In this document: in pieces, positions 7,684 to 11,342 of the stretch
Layout: each line of letters begins with the position of its first letter
Numbering within the stretch: position 1 is the stretch's first letter
Source of the DNA: Solirubrobacterales bacterium
GTDB lineage: Bacteria; Actinomycetota; Thermoleophilia; Solirubrobacterales; 70-9
Length of the DNA stretch: 11,342 bases
Direction: 5' to 3'
Assembly: GCA_013694825.1 (NCBI GenBank)
Contig: JACDBR010000010.1
Coordinates: 1 to 11,342 of the forward strand
Translations under genes and position numbers: made by a program
The notes under the pieces: generated by a model
What the model saw: the letters and a program-made list of their open reading frames with translations, nothing else
Databases searched by the model: none
Told to the model about the DNA's origin: nothing

Positions 7684-8493
7684 CTACGCAGCCTGCGGAG
7701 CTCGGGCGCGCAGCGAGTACATCAGCGGCAGCCGCGGCCGGCCGGGGGGCATCCGGTGGTAGCCGCCGGCTGAGGGCTCGAGAAAGGGCCAGCGCGGAAA
7801 CAGGGTGTGCTCGTGCTCATGCAGCAGCTCGAGCTGCAGGCCGGCGCTGAGCAGGGCGGAGACGGTCTCGCCCAGGCCGTGGTTCCACTCCAGGGTCAGG
7901 TTGTGATCCGTGCTCGCCCCGAGGTCCGCATAGGTGCCGCCCTCGTCGATCCGCACTCCATCCACGGCGGCGAAGTAGTCGTTCTCGACCGTCAGCTCGT
8001 CGTCGCCGAAGATTCCCGAGAGCGGGTGAAACTCGCTCAGGTAGAGGACGCCCCCGGGCTCGATCAGCTCGATGACCACGCGGGCCCAGCGCTCCAGATC
8101 GGGAAGCCAGTTGAGCGCCCCGAGGCCGGTGTAGACGATCTCGAAGCGCCGCCCGCCGAGTGCCGTGACGGCGTCGTAGACGTCGGCCGTGACGAACTCG
8201 GCCTCGATCTCGGTGCGTTCGGCCAGCTCCCGGGCGGCCGTGACCGCCGGCTCGGAGAAGTCGAGCCCGGTGACTCGTGCGCCGTGGCGGGCCCAGGAGA
8301 GGGTGTCGAGGCCGAAGTGGCACTGCAGGTGAGCGAGGCTGCGTCCGACGACGTTGCCGACCTCCTCGAGCTCGAACGGGCGCAGGGTCTCGGCGCCGCC
8401 GAGGAAGCCCGCGACGTCGTAGAAATCGCTCGCGACGTGCAGCGGCACGCGCTCGTCCCACCAGCGCAGGTTGTCGTCCAGCCTCGGGTCCAT
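7684..8493 (-). CDS. Class I SAM-dependent methyltransferase
   Basis: The protein has 269 residues. The Rossmann-type SAM-binding domain begins with the motif I variant AHLQCHFGLDTLSWA (54-68), in which the usual GxGxG is replaced by QCHFG. This is a characteristic form in a group of bacterial methyltransferases. It is followed by GARVTGLDFS (71-80), where Asp78 should bind the SAM ribose, then AEFVTADVYD as the adenine-contact strand and EPGGVLYLSEFHPL (from about 164) as a late motif. No signal or membrane segment is present. The substrate is unknown. ATG at 8493 has no Shine-Dalgarno but a TACGCT 8 bases upstream. mrp is the upstream neighbour on the same strand with a 23-base gap, so the two may also be co-transcribed. 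Confidence 0.88.
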   Translation of the reverse strand: MDPRLDDNLRWWDERVPLHVASDFYDVAGFLGGAETLRPFELEEVGNVVGRSLAHLQCHFGLDTLSWARHGARVTGLDFSEPAVTAARELAERTEIEAEFVTADVYDAVTALGGRRFEIVYTGLGALNWLPDLERWARVVIELIEPGGVLYLSEFHPLSGIFGDDELTVENDYFAAVDGVRIDEGGTYADLGASTDHNLTLEWNHGLGETVSALLSAGLQLELLHEHEHTLFPRWPFLEPSAGGYHRMPPGRPRLPLMYSLRARAPQAA

Positions 8494-8501
8494 TCCGCCC
8501 G

Positions 8502-8507
8502 AGCGTA
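8502..8507 (-). promoter_or_regulatory. Candidate -10 hexamer of a leaderless methyltransferase transcript
   Basis: On the minus strand, TACGCT ends 8 bases before the ATG, within the 23-base gap after mrp, and there is no Shine-Dalgarno. The spacing fits initiation at the start codon. The -35 would lie in the end of mrp and is not recognisable. Confidence 0.3.
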
Positions 8508-8516
8508 GTGGGCGAG

Positions 8517-9668
8517 CTAGCCCTGGATGACCTTGAGCTCGGTACCCGAGAGCGGCTTGGAGACCGGCACCGCCATCGGCTCGGCGGCCTGCATGACCGG
8601 CAGCGCCTGGGGCGTCATCGAGACGATTCCGCGAGCGGCCTGACGAATCGCGACGGCGGCCGGAGAGCCTGGGTCGGAGAGCACGAGCGGCAACCCTGCG
8701 TCGGCCTGCTCTCGCAGCTCGGAGGAGAGCGCGACCTTGCCGAGCAGCGGCACGTCGAGCTCGTCGGCGAGCAGCTGGCCGCCGCCCTCGCCAAAGATCT
8801 GCACCCGCTGGCCGTCGGGCGTCTGGAAGCCGGACATGTTCTCGATCACGCCGAGCAGCTCGAGGTCGACCTTCTCGGCCATGTCGGCAGCCCGGCGCGC
8901 AACCTTCTGGGCTGCAGGCTGAGGGGTGGTGACGAGCAGCACCTTGGCCTGGGGCAGGAGCTGGGCGAGCGTCATCGAGACGTCGCCTGTGCCGGGGGGC
9001 AGGTCGAGCAGCAGGTAGTCGAGCTCATCCCAGGCCACGTCCTCGAGGAACTGCTGGATCGCCTTGTGGAGCATCGGGCCGCGCCAGACGACGGCCGCGT
9101 CGGGCTCGAGGAAGAAGCCGATCGACATCACCTTGACCCCGGCCGGACCGTCGAGCGGCAGGATCTTGCGCTCGCCGTTTACCTCGGGCTTGCCGGAGAC
9201 GCCCAGCATGCGGGGCATCGAATAACCGTAGACGTCGCAGTCAAGCGCCCCGCTCGAGTGGCCCTCAGCGGCGAGCGCGGCGGCAAGGTTGGCGGTGAGC
9301 GTCGACTTGCCGACCCCGCCCTTGCCGGAAGCTACGCAGATCACGTTCTTGACCTTCGCGAGGGCGCCCTTCGGAAGCCGGTCCCGGCCCAGCGCCTGCT
9401 GGAGGTTCGACTTCTCATCGTCGCTCAAGACGTCAAAGCCGACTCCCACCTCGGCGACCCCGTCGAGCTCGGAGACGACGCGAGCGACGCCCTGCTGGAA
9501 ATGGGAGCGGATCGGGCAGCCGGGCGTGGTCAGCGAGACGACGACCTCGACCTTGCCATCGTCGCGGATGTCGATCGAGCGCACCATGCCGAGATCGACG
9601 ATCGAGCGGCGCAGCTCGGGGTCGATCACGGCGCGCAGCGCCTCGGTGACTTGCTCGGGGGTCGGCAT
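8517..9668 (-). CDS. mrp: Mrp/NBP35 (ApbC) family Fe-S cluster carrier ATPase
   Basis: The protein has 383 residues. Residues about 1-85 are a MIP18/DUF59-type domain with the conserved TTPGCP (48-53) including Cys51. The ParA/MinD-like P-loop ATPase follows, with the deviant Walker A GKGGVGKST (115-123), the CDVYGYSMPRMLG switch and LLLDLPPGTGD as Walker B. Family members bind and transfer Fe-S clusters. The usual CxxC of E. coli Mrp, expected just after the ENMSGF motif, is absent: the segment reads TPDGQRVQIFGEGGGQLLA, as in mycobacterial Mrp. A Pro/Met-rich tail of about 30 residues follows the ATPase. The start at 9668 is chosen because it gives the standard MxTxEQVTEALR beginning; the upstream in-frame extension (to 9743) is composed of terminator and spacer sequence. 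No Shine-Dalgarno is present. Confidence 0.95.
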   Translation of the reverse strand: MPTPEQVTEALRAVIDPELRRSIVDLGMVRSIDIRDDGKVEVVVSLTTPGCPIRSHFQQGVARVVSELDGVAEVGVGFDVLSDDEKSNLQQALGRDRLPKGALAKVKNVICVASGKGGVGKSTLTANLAAALAAEGHSSGALDCDVYGYSMPRMLGVSGKPEVNGERKILPLDGPAGVKVMSIGFFLEPDAAVVWRGPMLHKAIQQFLEDVAWDELDYLLLDLPPGTGDVSMTLAQLLPQAKVLLVTTPQPAAQKVARRAADMAEKVDLELLGVIENMSGFQTPDGQRVQIFGEGGGQLLADELDVPLLGKVALSSELREQADAGLPLVLSDPGSPAAVAIRQAARGIVSMTPQALPVMQAAEPMAVPVSKPLSGTELKVIQG

Positions 9669-9676
9669 TGCCAGAC

Positions 9677-9682
9677 AGTCTA
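9677..9682 (-). promoter_or_regulatory. Candidate -10 hexamer of a leaderless mrp transcript
   Basis: On the minus strand, TAGACT ends 8 bases before the mrp ATG, with no Shine-Dalgarno between. The same hexamer is the best -10 candidate for groESL. A start site here would be downstream of the tandem terminators, separating mrp from the phasin-like gene. No clear -35 is visible. Confidence 0.4.
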
Positions 9683-9744
9683 GGAGCCGACGCTCGCCGG
9701 CCGTGGCATCTCGCGGCCCCTCAACAGTGGCCTCGGCCAACAAA

Positions 9745-9800
9745 GAGATCGGCGGGCCTTTCGGCCCGCCGAGATCGGCGGGCCTTTCGGCCCGCCGATC
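9745..9800 (-). terminator. Two identical tandem hairpins, probable terminator of the phasin-like gene
   Basis: A 26-bp unit is repeated perfectly at 9745-9770 and 9771-9796. Each unit holds a GGCGGGCC/GGCCCGCC hairpin with a 4-base loop. The stem at 9749-9772 has 10 bp; the one at 9773-9800 has 12 bp. On the minus strand the loop reads GAAA closed by C-G, a stable GNRA tetraloop, whereas on the plus strand it is UUUC. The minus-strand product is then followed by a T-rich stretch (GATCTCTTTGTTG). Both points favour termination of transcripts coming from the 9898-10593 gene, about 100 bases after its stop. Confidence 0.8.
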
Positions 9801-9805
9801 GGGGA

Positions 9806-9867
9806 GGAGAGGTACTAATCCTGCTCGCGTTAGGGCGAAGCAGGTCTCTCCGAGCCGCCACCTCTCC
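9806..9867 (-). other. Inverted-repeat cluster, possible structured RNA upstream of the tandem terminators
   Basis: Read on the minus strand, GGAGAGGT (9860-9867) pairs with ACCTCTCC (9806-9813) as a perfect 8-bp outer stem. Inside it, CCTGCTTCGC pairs with GCGAGCAGG (9820-9844) as a 9-bp stem with one bulged base and a CCTAAC loop. A second GGAGAG (9846-9851) can pair with the same CTCTCC arm, so two outer helices exclude each other. It lies between the stop of the phasin-like gene and the terminators. I recognise no known riboswitch or RNA family; it may simply be 3' UTR structure. Confidence 0.4.
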
Positions 9868-9897
9868 CGGGCGGGCTCGGGCTAAGCGGAAGCCGGC

Positions 9898-10593
9898 TCA
9901 GACCAGGGTCTTGGCCGTTTCGCTGACGGCGCTCTGGGCCTGCTTGAGGCTGCCCTCGACGCGCTCGCGGTTGCGCTTGACCTCGGTCTCGACGCGGCGG
10001 CGCTGCTGGCGCACCTCACGCTCGAGCTGGGTCCGGGTCTTGCGAACGCGCTGCACGGCCTTGCGACGGGCCTGGCCGCCGCGACGCTCGAAGCGGTTGA
10101 GGTCCTTGTTGAACTGCGCCCGGATGTTCTTGAGCTCGCGCTCACGCTTCTGAGCGGTGGTCCACGGACCGACGGCGTACTCGACGCGCTCACGCACGAT
10201 CAGGACGGCGCCGACGGGAAGGTCGACGGCCCGCTCGGCCTGCTGGCGGACGATCGCCGTGGCGCCGGTGCGGGCCTTGGTCACGCCCTCCTTGACCTGT
10301 GAGGTCTGAACGCTGCCGCGGATCTTGCTGACGCCCTGCTTGACCTGAGTCGCCTCGCGACGGGTCGCCGCGCGCTTGGCGGCCGGAGTTGTCGCGCGGC
10401 CCGTGCGGGGGGCCTTGGGCTTGGCCGCCGTCGAGCGGCTGCGCGAGCCGGTGCCGGCCTTCACGGTCGAACGGGACGACGTCGAGCGCTTGGCGGTGCT
10501 GCGGCTGCCGGTGCTGTCGGCAGCGGCACGCGAGCGCGTCGTCGAGCTGCTGGTGCTGGTGGATCGGTTGCTACCGGAGTCATTCGTGGCCAT
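9898..10593 (-). CDS. Basic Ser/Arg/Thr-rich coiled-coil protein, phasin- or HbhA-like
   Basis: The protein has 231 residues and is strongly basic. Residues 1-80 are a low-complexity, probably disordered tail of Ser, Thr, Arg, Lys and Ala with many SR, ST and TAKR steps, resembling histone-H1-like or mycobacterial Hup-type tails. Residues 83-114 contain a 16-residue duplication: QVKQGVSKIR (83-92) and QVKEGVTKAR (99-108). DLPVGAVLIVRERVEYAVGP (124-143) is the only hydrophobic stretch and recalls the conserved helix of phasin or heparin-binding-hemagglutinin-like proteins. From about 147 to the end the protein is a long, charged, predicted coiled coil. DNA or surface polyanion binding, granule association, or a structural role are all possible. 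I recognise no exact family. GAGGAG occurs 12 bases before the ATG, and a stress-type promoter lies upstream. Confidence 0.75.
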   Translation of the reverse strand: MATNDSGSNRSTSTSSSTTRSRAAADSTGSRSTAKRSTSSRSTVKAGTGSRSRSTAAKPKAPRTGRATTPAAKRAATRREATQVKQGVSKIRGSVQTSQVKEGVTKARTGATAIVRQQAERAVDLPVGAVLIVRERVEYAVGPWTTAQKRERELKNIRAQFNKDLNRFERRGGQARRKAVQRVRKTRTQLEREVRQQRRRVETEVKRNRERVEGSLKQAQSAVSETAKTLV

Positions 10594-10653
10594 GTGGGCT
10601 CTTCACTCCTCTTTCGTGTCTTGTCTTGGTCGAAAAGTCTCTCGCCAGTCCTT

Positions 10654-10679
10654 ATACCCGAAATATAGGAAGGACTAAC
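10654..10679 (-). promoter_or_regulatory. Candidate SigB/SigF-type stress promoter of the phasin-like gene
   Basis: On the minus strand, GTTA (10676-10679) is followed after 16 bases by GGGTAT (10654-10659). Actinobacterial SigB/SigF promoters have the form GTTT-N14-17-GGGTAT/GGGTAC, so the -10 is exact and the -35 differs at one base. Initiation near 10647 would give a leader of about 54 bases containing the GAGGAG ribosome site. The region is much richer in A+T than its surroundings. An AGTCCTT/AAGGACT inverted repeat (10647-10676) brackets the -10. Confidence 0.6.
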
Positions 10680-10772
10680 TTGCTTACATCTAATCATCCT
10701 ACCAAGACGAACATGGGTTTGCAAACGCGCGCCGTGGCCGCGGCGAGGGCTCTGCTTCGGACCGGCGAGCTG

Positions 10773-10812
10773 CCGTAGCCGCCAGTGGACAGCACGGCCC
10801 AGGCAGCTACGG
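10773..10812 (-). terminator. Hairpin after the DUF2342 gene, possible terminator without T-tract
   Basis: Arms at 10773-10783 and 10802-10812 pair over 11 bp around an 18-base loop, starting 22 bases after the stop at 10834. On the plus strand there is one A-C mismatch. On the minus-strand RNA the same position is a G-U pair, so the stem is unbroken in that direction, the direction of the upstream gene. No T-tract follows. Hairpins lacking a U-run are common after genes in GC-rich actinobacteria, but termination is inferred. Confidence 0.45.
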
Positions 10813-10833
10813 GGGGACTTTGACTCGGCCCGC

Positions 10834-11342
10834 CTATGCGGGGGCGGTCGCGGCGATTCGCTCGAGCCATCCGTCGGGATCCTCGAGCTCAGCCAGGGAG
10901 GGCAGGCGCTCGGGCGAGCTCCAGACCTCGGCCAGAGCTTCCGGCCCTCCACGCTCGGCCACCGCGAGGCAGAAGGCGCGGCCGAGCCGGTACTGACGTA
11001 GCTTCTGCTCGAGCCCGAGCAGCCGGGCGACCACCGCCGCCGGCCCGCCGCGATCACGGCGGGCCTCGAGCGCGGTTCGCAACCCATCGAACTCGCCGCT
11101 CTCATCGCAGGTGTCCATCGTCCACTCGGCGTGGCCCTCGACCACGGCCATCGTCGCCTGCAGACGGTCGAACAACGCCGCGTTGCTCGGGCCGGCGAGA
11201 GCCTGAACGAGCTCGCCCTTGAGCGCCGCCGAGAGCGTGCCGCGCGGGTCGCGCCCCAGGCGCGAGAGCAGCGTGGCGGCCCCGCCGGAGCCGCCGAGCT
11301 CAGAGACCGTGCCCGAGATCAGAGCGCCGATCAGGCCGGCGA
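10834..11342 (-). CDS. Zincin-like metallopeptidase, DUF2342 / F420-biosynthesis-associated family (C-terminal part)
   Basis: The frame is open from the right window edge to TAG at 10834-10836, about 168 codons, so the start and the N-terminal part lie outside. The visible part begins with a Gly/Leu-rich stretch (AGLIGALISG) and reaches the conserved block FDRLQATMAVVEGHAEWTMD, followed by RLLGLEQKLRQYRLGRAFCLAV and SPERLPSLAELEDPDGWLERI. These blocks, in this order, are typical of the C-terminus of the DUF2342 family, annotated in actinobacteria as putative hydrolases, zinc-dependent metalloproteases or coenzyme F420 biosynthesis-associated proteins. The Glu in EGHAE is a probable zinc or catalytic-site residue; the main His motif would be outside the window. 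Its biochemical role is not established. The short in-frame TTG start at 11175 is not the real start. Confidence 0.85.
   Translation of the reverse strand, partial: AGLIGALISGTVSELGGSGGAATLLSRLGRDPRGTLSAALKGELVQALAGPSNAALFDRLQATMAVVEGHAEWTMDTCDESGEFDGLRTALEARRDRGGPAAVVARLLGLEQKLRQYRLGRAFCLAVAERGGPEALAEVWSSPERLPSLAELEDPDGWLERIAATAPA

Noticed and set aside
8277..9683. A 468-codon plus-strand open frame opposite mrp
   Set aside because: The composition (Arg, Gly, Leu, Asp, His repeats) is typical of antisense to GC3-rich genes. mrp on the other strand has all its motifs.
9811..9819. GGTACTAAT resembles the conserved 3' end region of 23S rRNA
   Set aside because: Only nine bases match and the flanks do not. 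There is no other rRNA sequence, so this is taken as coincidence.
9806..9867. Possible tRNA, because of 8-bp outer arms about 60 bases apart
   Set aside because: There is no T-arm GGTTCGA-type sequence, no proper anticodon arm and no D-arm.
10717..10726. Palindrome GTTTGCAAAC in the A+T-rich gap
   Set aside because: Ten bases of symmetry could be an operator, but no gene start is placed to use it apart from the phasin-like gene over 120 bases away. It may be chance.

Overview
The window is GC-rich (roughly two thirds G+C, with G/C at almost every third codon position) and looks like the chromosome of a high-GC actinobacterium. Gene content points to Actinomycetota and perhaps the Thermoleophilia/Solirubrobacterales: an Lhr-type helicase end close to a Nei2-like glycosylase, an FdxC-like seven-iron ferredoxin, an actinobacterial Mrp without the C-terminal CxxC, a DUF2342 zincin and a CIRCE-controlled groESL operon. 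The lineage is inferred from gene content, without any database comparison. No stretch over 300 bases lacks a gene.

Layout. Bases 1-210 hold the C-terminus of a probable Lhr helicase, followed by a small secreted CAP-domain protein (299-895) and a Fpg/Nei DNA glycosylase (1016-1777). A co-directional cluster follows: a Crp/Fnr regulator (1859-2551), an ASCH-domain protein (2588-2992) and a SRPBCC-fold protein (3019-3519). The groES-groEL operon (3620-5590) has a CIRCE operator in its predicted leader and a strong intrinsic terminator after groEL. Next are a 7Fe ferredoxin with a TTG start (5781-6044) and a patatin-like phospholipase (6070-7665). The minus-strand half carries a SAM methyltransferase (7684-8493), an Mrp/ApbC Fe-S carrier ATPase (8517-9668), a very basic Ser/Arg/Thr-rich coiled-coil phasin- or HbhA-like protein (9898-10593) and the C-terminal part of a DUF2342 zincin-like metallopeptidase running off the right edge (10834-11342).

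Functional themes are housekeeping: DNA repair (Lhr, Nei), protein folding (GroESL under HrcA/CIRCE), Fe-S electron transfer and cluster delivery (ferredoxin, Mrp), and cAMP-type or stress regulation. I see no mobile element, CRISPR array, phage gene, tRNA or rRNA.

The parts that gene calls do not explain are non-coding. The 229-bp gap between the phasin-like gene and mrp holds a possible structured RNA with two competing left arms, followed by two identical tandem terminator hairpins. The phasin-like gene has a good match to an actinobacterial SigB/SigF stress promoter, with an inverted repeat around its -10. Three genes (ASCH, methyltransferase, mrp) have a TANNNT hexamer 8-9 nt before ATG and no Shine-Dalgarno, which suggests leaderless transcripts. 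I found no convincing undescribed multi-gene system.
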